64,000 nt of DNA from Sulfurimonas sp. (GTDB lineage Bacteria; Campylobacterota; Campylobacteria; Campylobacterales; Sulfurimonadaceae): assembly GCF_029027585.1 (NCBI RefSeq), contig NZ_CP093397.1, positions 1,601,405 to 1,665,404 on the forward strand. The letters are read 5' to 3'. The position numbers and the translations under genes are program-made. Shown one piece after another: positions 7,649 through 14,569 of this stretch. The notes beneath the pieces are model-generated. The model was given only the letters and a program-made list of their open reading frames with translations. It ran no database searches and was not told where the DNA came from. The stretch's first letter is position 1, and every line of letters starts with the position of its first letter.

Positions 7649-8557
7649 CTAAATAAAACTCTCTATAAGTTCAGTATGAGAAGCATTTTTTAAAAGTGCC
7701 TCAAAATCATCAGAAGAGTAAAGTGCTAAGTTTTTACCTTGCATATTCTTCAGCTCTTTAGAAAAGCCTCTTTTTGAAAATAAAATCATCTGAAAAGGTA
7801 CTATCTCTAATTTTTGACACTTTTCTTCAAGTTTGTGAAGTTCGCTCTTGTTTATTCTGTGATTTGTCCATTTACATTCTCCAACATATATTTCCATCTT
7901 ATCAGTTAGAGTTAGTATATCTATCTCAATATTTGCATCCCAGTAACTTCCAGAACTAATGATTTGCGCATCTCTAAGATTGTAGTTTAGTAAAACTTCT
8001 GAAAGTTCTTCAAAAACTAAACTTGTATAACTGTTTTTTTTATCTTCTATACTTTTAAAAAGATTTTCATAATTTTTCTCTTTAATCTCTTTTATGTGTG
8101 GGTAGATAAAGTAAAACCAAAACCTAATAAAAGGGTAGGTGAAAAGAACTTTATGAGAGATTCTATGTTTAGAAATCTTTTTGCTTTGAGCTTCTCTTGA
8201 GTATTCTATTTGAACTATGCCTTTTTCTTGTAAAAAGTTTAATGTTCCCCCACCATTGCCATTGTTTAATCCCGCTCTTTTAAAAGCAGAGAATATTCTT
8301 CTATCGCCAACTGCAAGAGCGTTTAAAAGTCTTTTATTATTTGGTTCATTTAGTGTTAGTTGTTCTATCTTTTCATTTAAAGTATCAAAATTTTGAAGTA
8401 TGAGTTCTTCTATGAGTTGTGCTAGTGGTTTTGAAGTGTCAACATCCTGCCCAAGACCACCAAAGATGGAAAAGTATTTGATTTGAGTTTCCATATCATC
8501 AGGGTAGTTTCTAAAATAAAATGAACGAAATTGTTCTAAAAGTTTTATGTTTGTCAT
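7649..8557 (-). CDS. DUF234 (PD-(D/E)XK-like) domain protein without ATPase domain
   Basis: 302 residues. The C-terminal part (about 195-265) has the restriction-nuclease-like core of DUF234: SYWDANIEIDILTL and YVGECKWTN, giving D...D and ExK positions. The middle (about 75-150) looks like a winged-helix segment. In archaeal-type proteins DUF234 sits behind an AAA ATPase domain; none is present here and none is encoded upstream. It could be a stand-alone nuclease or a cut-down relic. The 43.5 kb ATPase belongs to the related DUF4143 group, so it is not the missing half. Confidence 0.65.
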   Translation of the reverse strand: MTNIKLLEQFRSFYFRNYPDDMETQIKYFSIFGGLGQDVDTSKPLAQLIEELILQNFDTLNEKIEQLTLNEPNNKRLLNALAVGDRRIFSAFKRAGLNNGNGGGTLNFLQEKGIVQIEYSREAQSKKISKHRISHKVLFTYPFIRFWFYFIYPHIKEIKEKNYENLFKSIEDKKNSYTSLVFEELSEVLLNYNLRDAQIISSGSYWDANIEIDILTLTDKMEIYVGECKWTNHRINKSELHKLEEKCQKLEIVPFQMILFSKRGFSKELKNMQGKNLALYSSDDFEALLKNASHTELIESFI

Positions 8558-8581
8558 AGGTATAAGTTTAACATAAAAATT

Positions 8582-9850
8582 TTAAAACTCACTTCCCCAT
8601 TTTAAAGTATCTATGCCATACTTTTCTCTTAAGCTGTGTGTAGAGTCTGTTAGCTTTTTCATTTTTTGCTCATCATGAAAACCTATGAGAGATAACTCTT
8701 TTTTTGAGTCCCTTGTAAAGCTTGAACAGTTTATACTAAGCCTAATAACATGAAGTCGTCTTTGGTTGTCTGCTTTGTTAAAAAGTTTTATACATAAAGA
8801 ATCAAACTTTTTTTCTGTAAAAATTTCACTAAGAGATAGGTTTATGTGAGATTTTTGATTCATTTCATAAGCTATGCTAAGGTGAAATACAGTTGGAATG
8901 ACTTCTAGTTTTAAGATAGCAAAGCTTAGATGCCTAGCCAATACATGAACTCTTCTTTGTAACTCAAGTCTATCGTAAAGTGGGTCAAAGGTTCTAGAGA
9001 TGCCAATGGATTTTCTTCTGCGAGTTGTTTGAATGGGAGCATCTGTAAGTCCACTAACTTTTTTATATAACTCTTTTGCATAAGGACTCCATGACTCTAG
9101 CGTTCCTCTTCTTTGTTTTAACTCTCCAAGTGTGTGGATTTGTACTGATTTTAGTCGTGCTTTCATACTCTTTCCAATACCTGCAAACTCTCCAACTGGA
9201 ATGTTTTTTATGAAACTATCAAGTTCATTTTTGTAAATAATTTTACAGCCAAAAGGTTTAGCCGCAGTTGTTGCAAGTTTAGCAATATAACGAGTGTTTG
9301 CTGCTCCGATAGAAACAGGGAGTTTTATGACTTTTTTTATCTCATGTTTAAGATTGTCTATAAAATCTTCAACTTCATCATCTTCTATCCAACCACTTAA
9401 ATCACCATAAAACTCATCAATACTGGCTTGTTCGATAAGGGGAATCTTAGATGCTAAAAACTCATGTAACTGATGTGATAGTTCTTGATATAAAGACATA
9501 TTTGGTGCTTTTATGATTAGATGAGGGCAAAGTCCTAAAGCTTCTCTTATACTCATAGCAGTTTTAACACCAAATGCTCTTGCTTCATAAGAAGAGGTTG
9601 TAAGTATGCCTCTAATCTTCCCATCTGCATCTTTAAAGCCATTTATGTCGTCACTTTCTTCATAAGCTTTATAAAAAGTAGGAACAAAACTTCCTGAGTT
9701 TTCAAAGTTTACTGTTTGCTTTTTAGCACTTGCATCAAATATTTTAGTATCACTTCTGCCACCAATAGCAACTGCTTTATTTTCTAATGTTTTATCTTTT
9801 ATGCGAACAGCTGATACGAAGAAGCAATCTATATCTATGTGTATTTTCAT
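8582..9850 (-). CDS. dinB: Y-family DNA polymerase (Pol IV, DinB-like)
   Basis: 422 residues, slightly long for DinB (about 350-400). The palm carries HIDIDCFFVSAV (metal-binding Asp at 6 and 8) and SIDEFYGDL; the VSIGAANTRYIAKLAT block and the GIGKSMKARL helix-hairpin-helix follow, then the little-finger domain. About 35 extra residues lie between AIGGRSD and the GILTTSSYEARAFGV block, an insertion unusual for the family. Translesion synthesis past damaged bases is the expected role. An operator-like palindrome sits nine bases upstream of the start. Confidence 0.88.
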   Translation of the reverse strand: MKIHIDIDCFFVSAVRIKDKTLENKAVAIGGRSDTKIFDASAKKQTVNFENSGSFVPTFYKAYEESDDINGFKDADGKIRGILTTSSYEARAFGVKTAMSIREALGLCPHLIIKAPNMSLYQELSHQLHEFLASKIPLIEQASIDEFYGDLSGWIEDDEVEDFIDNLKHEIKKVIKLPVSIGAANTRYIAKLATTAAKPFGCKIIYKNELDSFIKNIPVGEFAGIGKSMKARLKSVQIHTLGELKQRRGTLESWSPYAKELYKKVSGLTDAPIQTTRRRKSIGISRTFDPLYDRLELQRRVHVLARHLSFAILKLEVIPTVFHLSIAYEMNQKSHINLSLSEIFTEKKFDSLCIKLFNKADNQRRLHVIRLSINCSSFTRDSKKELSLIGFHDEQKMKKLTDSTHSLREKYGIDTLKWGSEF

Positions 9851-9858
9851 TTTTTCTT

Positions 9859-9880
9859 TTATGTTATAATTTCAACATAA
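9859..9880. promoter_or_regulatory. 22 bp palindrome before dinB, operator candidate
   Basis: TTATGTT (9859-9865) and AACATAA (9874-9880) form 7-bp arms with an 8-bp spacer, only nine bases upstream of the dinB start. It overlaps a plausible TATAAC -10 box read on the minus strand. Damage-inducible polymerase genes are often repressed from such palindromes, but no LexA motif can be claimed. Confidence 0.4.
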
Positions 9881-9988
9881 GTGATTAGAAGAGTTAAACT
9901 CTTCTAATCTTAAAGCTGACTTTGAATTTCCAGATTCTTAAAGTTAGCCTTATGTTGAATTTGTCCCAACAAGAAATTGTTGGGAACA
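9871..9988. repeat. Multi-stem structured element upstream of dinB (copy A)
   Basis: An outer stem TTCAACATAAG (9871-9881) pairs perfectly with 9949-9959. It encloses a 12-bp hairpin (9883-9894 with 9898-9909, loop TAA) and a weaker second hairpin. A separate 9-bp hairpin TCCCAACAA-GAAA-TTGTTGGGA (9964-9985) with a GNRA-type loop follows. The rest up to 10047 shows nothing further. A related sequence is at about 16417-16495. Possibly a small RNA or a non-autonomous repeat. Confidence 0.5.
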
Positions 9989-10049
9989 TTATAATCTTAC
10001 ATAAAAATATCAAATAAACTTAAAAACATTGCAAATTGTCATAGAATTA

Positions 10050-10706
10050 GACTTAATTAAAAAAACGGGGGTTTAAAAACCTTGATAAACTTCGGTAAAT
10101 TGGTGAGAAACCAAGGTATTTCTATAATGGATTATAAAAAAGCTCTAAAATATTCTTTAAAAAATATTATTAAAATAGGAAAAAGAAGAGGTATTCAAAG
10201 GTATTTATGTAAAGATTGTAAGTGTAAATTTCAACATAAAAGACGACCAGAGCAACTACATAAAATCATCTTTGTACCACAAGGGCATAAAAAAAGAGTA
10301 TTTTTTACATCGTCAAACTCTCAAACAATTTGAGAGTGAAATAGTTAAAGACTATAAATATCTTAAAGAAGAGTTACTATCACTCGGATATACCATCCAA
10401 AGTGCAACTTTAGAAGAAAAAGTGTTTCAACTACTACAGGAGAACTTCATTATACTCATCCAAGAATTAGAGCTGCTTATAGAAGTTTGAGAACAAATCT
10501 ACCTTACCTTTTTACATACAAAAATCATAAAAACTTATCTATATCAAATACAACTAATGCACTTGAAGGTGGAGTCTTCTCACACATGAAAAATATGATT
10601 AGTTTGCATCGTGGACTTAGCAAAAGTTTAAAGTTGAATTTAGTAGATTATCACTTGGTAAATTATCAAAAAAAGTGAGTTTTTAAACCCTTTTTTTTTA
10701 ATTAAG
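10050..10706 (+). mobile_element. Internally deleted IS256-type (Zn-binding variant) element
   Basis: About 657 bp bounded by imperfect inverted repeats of about 30 bp: 10050-10080 (GACTTAATTAAAAAAA, then G-run, then GTTTAAAAAC) against 10678-10706. It holds only fragments of a transposase. The length is well below a complete element, and the frames around 10430 join a middle segment to a C-terminal segment, suggesting an internal deletion. It abuts the 3' end of an IS1182 remnant at 10707. Confidence 0.7.
10082..10678 (+). pseudogene. Transposase fragments, IS256 family variant with Zn-binding N-terminus
   Basis: Three frames carry successive pieces. Frame one has GIQRYLCKDCKCKFQHKRR (Zn-ribbon part). 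From about 10272 a second frame has KKEYFLHRQTLKQFESEI. From about 10430 a third frame has GELHYTHPRIRAAYRS, NLPYLFTY and NTTNALEGGVFSHMK. The order matches the known transposase type with N-terminal Zn-ribbon, HTH and MULE-like catalytic end, but frameshifts near 10280 and 10430 and missing middle residues make it non-functional. Confidence 0.7.
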
Positions 10707-10707
10707 T

Positions 10708-10951
10708 CCAATTTCAAGAGATTATTAAATCTTATCGGGATAGCTCTGTTTAAAAAACTGATGAAAGCACTAGATAATGGAGATATAAGTAAAATAAAAG
10801 AAGAAATAGCTCTTTATATCGCCAGTTTTAGACTTTATATGTTCAATTTTTTACAATATTTTTTTATGGTACAATTTCTGAAGAAATATACTTGATATTC
10901 TAGTATTTTTAGAAGTTATTGAGGAATGAGACTGTATTTTTTCACAGTCTC
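10708..10951 (+). mobile_element. 3' end of an IS1182-family element (second partial copy)
   Basis: About 244 bp nearly identical to 15926-16168, the 3' end of the IS1182 element below, including the last transposase codons (NFKRLLNLIG onward) and the terminal inverted repeat ending in CACAGTCTC. Visible differences lie in the first 40 bases. No left end of this copy exists in the window; the IS256-like remnant abuts it directly. 10952-11045 shows only promoter-like AT-rich sequence. Confidence 0.85.
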
Positions 10952-11045
10952 TGCGTTTTGTTAGTGATTATGCTCAAATCAAAACTTTTAGTTACAAATT
11001 CTACCTTTTTTACTCTTATATTTGTTTGATAAAGATAATTAGTAG

Positions 11046-11097
11046 TCCTTTAAGTAAAACAACAACATCCTTTAAGTAAAATACTTTCTTAAAGGAT
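11046..11097 (+). promoter_or_regulatory. Operator-like repeats before the DUF4325 regulator
   Basis: TCCTTTAAGTAAAA occurs twice as a direct repeat (11046-11059 and 11068-11081, 22 bp apart, about two helical turns), and the inverted form CTTAAAGGAT lies at 11088-11097 just before the ATG at 11103, also serving as the ribosome site (AAGGAT). This suggests cooperative binding by a winged-helix protein, most simply the downstream gene product itself. Confidence 0.6.
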
Positions 11098-11102
11098 AGA
11101 TT

Positions 11103-12146
11103 ATGAATAATAAAGAAAAAGGTTTAAGAATAAGAACGCAAATTCTTAGGGATGTAGTTCATCATCCTAAGGATATATCTAATCACATTGCCAAAATATT
11201 TAATATAACTCCTCAAGCTGTTTATAATCATATTAAACGTTTAGAAAAAGAAGAACGCTTATCTTCCATAGGTAGGGGTAAAGGTAAAAGTTACTCACTT
11301 GGATCAGTACGTAATTATAATATAGCATTGCCTTTAACCAAAGAACTTTCTGAAGACACAATATGGAGAAATCATTTTTCATTTATATTTGAAGGTGTTT
11401 TAGATAATGTTACAGATATCTGCCATTATGGTTTTACAGAAATGGTAAATAATGTTATAGATCACTCAGCGGGTGAAACAGTATATATGAGTATATTTAG
11501 AGATAAAGAAAAAATTCAAATATTTGTTATTGATGATGGAGAAGGAATCTTTCAAAGAATTACAAGGCTATGTGATTTATCAGATGAAAGACATGCCATT
11601 ATGGAATTATCAAAGGGTAAGTTAACAACTGATCCAGAAAATCATACAGGAGAAGGAATATTTTTTACTTCTCGTATGTTTGATGAATTCGAAATTGAAT
11701 CTAAAGGTTTAAACTACTCTCATAATACTGAGTATTTTTTTGACTACTTATTTGATTCTCAAACACAATTTGAAGAACAGGGAACAATGGTTGTAATGGT
11801 GATAAATCTTGTATCAGGTCGTCAAATAAAGAATATATTTAGTGAGTATACAGATGATATAAAAGGAATTGAAACTTCTCAATTTAATAAAACAGTGATT
11901 CCTGTAAAATTAGCTCAATTTGGAAATGAAAAATTGGTTTCACGTTCTCAAGCAAAAAGATTATTAACCCGTGTAGAAAAATTTGAAAATGTGATATTTG
12001 ACTTTGAAGATGTTAGTAGCATTGGACAAGCCTTTGCAGATGAAATTTTTAGAGTTTATGCTAACAAAAATGTAAATATTACATTACTACCTCTAAATAT
12101 GACAGAAGATGTTGAAATGATGGTAAATAGGGCATTAGGCAAATAA
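11103..12146 (+). CDS. Winged-HTH / GHKL ATPase / STAS-like (DUF4325) regulator
   Basis: 347 residues in three parts. Residues 1-65 are a winged HTH (ITPQAVYNHIKRLEKEERL) with a Gly-Lys wing. Residues 80-245 are a histidine-kinase-like ATPase: N-box EMVNNVIDHS (113-122), G1 IDDGEGI (143-149), G2 HTGEGIFF (181-188); there is no dimerisation His, as in anti-sigma-type ATPases. Residues about 255-347 are a STAS-like DUF4325 domain with FDFEDVSSIGQAFADEI. It likely couples ATP-dependent switching to DNA binding. Repeats upstream suggest autoregulation. It is the only intact non-transposon plus-strand gene of the island; its partner is unknown. Confidence 0.75.
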   Translation: MNNKEKGLRIRTQILRDVVHHPKDISNHIAKIFNITPQAVYNHIKRLEKEERLSSIGRGKGKSYSLGSVRNYNIALPLTKELSEDTIWRNHFSFIFEGVLDNVTDICHYGFTEMVNNVIDHSAGETVYMSIFRDKEKIQIFVIDDGEGIFQRITRLCDLSDERHAIMELSKGKLTTDPENHTGEGIFFTSRMFDEFEIESKGLNYSHNTEYFFDYLFDSQTQFEEQGTMVVMVINLVSGRQIKNIFSEYTDDIKGIETSQFNKTVIPVKLAQFGNEKLVSRSQAKRLLTRVEKFENVIFDFEDVSSIGQAFADEIFRVYANKNVNITLLPLNMTEDVEMMVNRALGK

Positions 12147-12171
12147 ATTAATACTTGAATAGTCATTAACG

Positions 12172-12227
12172 GTTGAGTTAAGCGACAAGGCGATATGACT
12201 CAGTAAAAATTCGGTCTTTTAACTAAC
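12172..12227. repeat. Imperfect palindrome after the DUF4325 gene, attC-like
   Basis: GTTGAGTTAAGCGAC (12172-12186) pairs with GTCTTTTAACTAAC (12214-12227) with one unpaired G and a two-base mismatch, 25 bases after the stop codon. The preceding TTAAC and the bulged base recall the L''/L' arms of an integron attC site, but the expected GTTRRRY end is not present. It could equally be a transcription terminator, though no U-run follows. Confidence 0.3.
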
Positions 12228-12243
12228 TAATTTTAGGAGTATA

Positions 12244-13583
12244 ATGAACCCCTAAAACTGAACCAGTAAAATTTGTTTTCTTATTTCAAAAATGATAAAA
12301 TTGAAATAGAGAATATAGGAATTAAATATGAATGCAAAAAGAAAAAGTTATAGTGCAAATTTTAAAGCAAAAGTAGTACTGGAAGTTTTAGAGGGTGAAA
12401 AAACTGTTAATGAAATAGCTAGTGGATATGAAGTCCTACCTCTAAGTTTAAGAAATTGGAAAAAACAGTTTCTTGAGAATATGTCATTAGCATTTGATAA
12501 AAGTACTGTTGTAAAAGAATACAAAGATGAAATTGATACTCTTAAATATGAAAAAGATGCAATTGCAAAAAAACTTGGAGAGACAATTGTTGAGAAGGAT
12601 TTTCTTGTGGAAAAGCTAAAAAGCTTGGCCTCATCTAAAGAGAGAAAAACTCTACTTGATGCTAAGCATAAATTATCACAGAATAAGCAGTGTCAATTGC
12701 TACAGGTAAGTAAGTCGAGTTTGTACTATACTCCAACTAAACCGTTTAGTAGAGGTAAAGACTTGAAAATATTAGATGCTATAAATAATATATATTCAGA
12801 CTTTCCATCATATGGAAGTAGAAGAATTCATGCTCAACTTTTAAGAGATGGGTATAGCATAGGGAAAAAGTTCGTTAAGAAAGCTATGAAGTATATGGGT
12901 ATAGAAGCCTTGTATCCTAAGCCTAAGACCACTACAGCAAACAAAGAACATTATAAGTATCCATATCTCCTAAAAGATTTTAGAGATTATGCTGGACGTG
13001 TTGTAATTGAAAAAACTAATCAAGTCTGGAGTACAGATATTACTTATATCAAACTGGAAAAAGGCTTTGTATATTTAGCCGCAATAATAGATTGGCATAG
13101 TAAAAAAATACTCTCATGGAAACTTTCTAACACAATGGATATTTCCTTAGTTAAAAGTGTGTTAAATGAAGCACTCGCATTTTATCCTAAACCAGAGATA
13201 TTTAACACAGACCAGGGAAGTCAATATACTTCAAAAGTTCATGTTGATATTCTCAAAAAACACAACATTAAAATTTCAATGGATGGAAAAGGTAGAGCTA
13301 CTGATAATATTTGCATCGAAAGATTCTGGCGAAGTATTAAGTATGAAGAAATTTATCTGAATGAATATAAGAATATAAAATCTCTCAATCGAGCAATAAA
13401 AATATATATGAACTCTTACAACAAAAAAAGATTACATTCGGCGATTGGATATAAAACTCCAAATGAAGTTTATTATAAAGCTGTCAATAATTTAGATCCT
13501 AAAGGAGCAAAACTGTTACCACTGGTATCGTAAAGAGGTAAAATAAGAAAACTTGTTTTACTGGTCTTGAAAAAGGGAACCAT
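12244..13583 (+). mobile_element. IS3-family insertion sequence, apparently complete
   Basis: About 1,340 bp with imperfect terminal inverted repeats: the left end ATGAACCCC...ACCAGTAAAA pairs with TTTTACTGGT...GGAACCAT at the right. The inner GTTTTCTTATTT / AAATAAGAAAAC also matches. TATA flanks both sides (12240-12243, 13584-13587), a probable 4-bp target duplication. It has one open transposase frame. The right flank is the C-terminal end of an XRE-type regulator, so the insertion interrupted or replaced that gene. Confidence 0.85.
12328..13533 (+). CDS. IS3-family transposase (OrfA-OrfB in one frame)
   Basis: 401 residues. The N-terminal HTH (SANFKAKVVLEVLEGEKTV, then LRNWKKQF) and a leucine-zipper-like coiled coil (about 60-105) correspond to OrfA. 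The rest is OrfB: SYGSRRIHAQL, then the DDE catalytic site with WSTDITY, FNTDQGSQYTS and CIERFWRSIKYE. In most IS3 elements OrfA and OrfB are joined only by programmed frameshifting; here the frame is continuous. All catalytic residues are present, so the element may be active. Confidence 0.92.
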   Translation: MNAKRKSYSANFKAKVVLEVLEGEKTVNEIASGYEVLPLSLRNWKKQFLENMSLAFDKSTVVKEYKDEIDTLKYEKDAIAKKLGETIVEKDFLVEKLKSLASSKERKTLLDAKHKLSQNKQCQLLQVSKSSLYYTPTKPFSRGKDLKILDAINNIYSDFPSYGSRRIHAQLLRDGYSIGKKFVKKAMKYMGIEALYPKPKTTTANKEHYKYPYLLKDFRDYAGRVVIEKTNQVWSTDITYIKLEKGFVYLAAIIDWHSKKILSWKLSNTMDISLVKSVLNEALAFYPKPEIFNTDQGSQYTSKVHVDILKKHNIKISMDGKGRATDNICIERFWRSIKYEEIYLNEYKNIKSLNRAIKIYMNSYNKKRLHSAIGYKTPNEVYYKAVNNLDPKGAKLLPLVS

Positions 13584-13678
13584 TATAAATATGATAAACA
13601 TTTTAATTTAGAACATTTATATAAAATTGCTAAATCTTTAGAGTAGATATTAATGAATTCTTAAAAAATAGCATTTAG
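13584..13678 (+). pseudogene. C-terminal remnant of XRE-family HTH regulator
   Basis: Directly after the IS3 right end one frame reads YKYDKHFNLEHLYKIAKSL and, after a one-base shift at about 13650, VDINEFLKNSI then stop. This is the fourth-helix and tail pattern of Cro/C1-type HTH proteins (usually ...NLxxLxKIAxALxVDxxELL). The N-terminal part is not seen left of the IS. Recognition rests on about 30 residues. Confidence 0.5.
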
Positions 13679-13713
13679 AATTTAGTATATATATTTGCTA
13701 CTACTATATTTTG

Positions 13714-14487
13714 TTATATCTTTGTATCATTAAGTTGTTTATTAATTTTATATCCATAAACAACTTCTGGCATTTTTCGTTCCTCAATACTTTTAACTAA
13801 ATTTTTACTAAGAACTTCTAAAATTTTAACTGTAGATACTTTTGCAGCTTCTTTAAATCCTTTATTAACAAGAGCACTGCCAATATGAGGGATTCCTTCG
13901 GATATAAAATTGTAACCAACTCGTTTTAAAAGATTACGATTGAGCTTTGCCATAGATTGTTCAAACTCTATTGCTTTTGGTTTTATCTTTAAAAATGCTT
14001 CATTGAGTGCCCAGTCAACAGTGTCATTATATACTCCTGAAGTTAATCTATCAAAAGTTTCATTTGTTAATTGAATAACTGAAATCAGATACTTTTCTCG
14101 TTCTTCTATTAATTTTTCTCTTATTGTAATTATTTCTTCTGACCTAGCAATATCAAATGTAATATTAGGAACAGTAATTTCTAATCCTGCTGCAGCCAAT
14201 AATAGTGCAGCATTTTCAGTAGTTATTCCTTGATTTTGTAAATATAAAGCTTTATGCTCAACATTGGTTGTAAATAAAACACCTTCATTATTCATTGCCG
14301 AGTCTAGAATATTGGGACGACCTTCTGTTGTTAATAAAGATCGTTGTATAAAGCTTGGTTGTTCAGTTCTTCTATGACCAGCTTCTAATACTTCATTTGC
14401 AATTAAGTATAAAAAAGGATACAGCCTATATTCTTTAGAAGAAGTACTTTGTGTATCAGGTAATTCAATTAACACTTTATCAAACAT
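13714..14487 (-). CDS. Unrecognised 257-residue protein of the accessory island
   Basis: ATG at 14487 with AAAGAAAAGGAACC upstream. Soluble, no signal peptide or membrane segment. The middle (about 115-160) is strongly helical and charged (EEIITIREKLIEEREKYL) and probably coiled-coil; the C-terminal third is Lys-rich. No catalytic motif or known domain is apparent. It faces the opposite way to the DUF4325 regulator, with the IS3 between them, and its 5' flank contains a hairpin at 14530-14556 and then IS1182. I cannot assign a function; being intact among decayed IS elements suggests it is or was selected. Confidence 0.6.
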   Translation of the reverse strand: MFDKVLIELPDTQSTSSKEYRLYPFLYLIANEVLEAGHRRTEQPSFIQRSLLTTEGRPNILDSAMNNEGVLFTTNVEHKALYLQNQGITTENAALLLAAAGLEITVPNITFDIARSEEIITIREKLIEEREKYLISVIQLTNETFDRLTSGVYNDTVDWALNEAFLKIKPKAIEFEQSMAKLNRNLLKRVGYNFISEGIPHIGSALVNKGFKEAAKVSTVKILEVLSKNLVKSIEERKMPEVVYGYKINKQLNDTKI

Positions 14488-14529
14488 TTAAGGTTCCTTT
14501 TCTTTAAATTGATATAACGTTCATCGTGA

Positions 14530-14556
14530 GCGATAATTTTCCCGCTAGGGTAAATT
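14530..14556. repeat. Hairpin between the orphan gene and IS1182
   Basis: ATAATTTTCCC-GCTA-GGGTAAATTAT forms an 11-bp stem with one mismatch, and GAG/CTC just outside can extend it. It lies about 45 bases upstream of the minus-strand 257-residue gene and ends next to the IS1182 left inverted repeat. IS insertion beside a stem-loop is a common target preference. Confidence 0.45.
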
Positions 14557-14569
14557 ATTGGTCTCCTCG

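Noticed and set aside
9990..10047. CRISPR-like repeats near the left IS edge
   Set aside because: No regularly spaced identical repeats anywhere in the region; only hairpins and IS ends.
12328..13533. Programmed frameshift signal in the IS3 transposase (A7 at 12567-12573)
   Set aside because: The frame already continues through OrfA to OrfB, so slippage is not needed; noted as a possible homopolymer artefact only.
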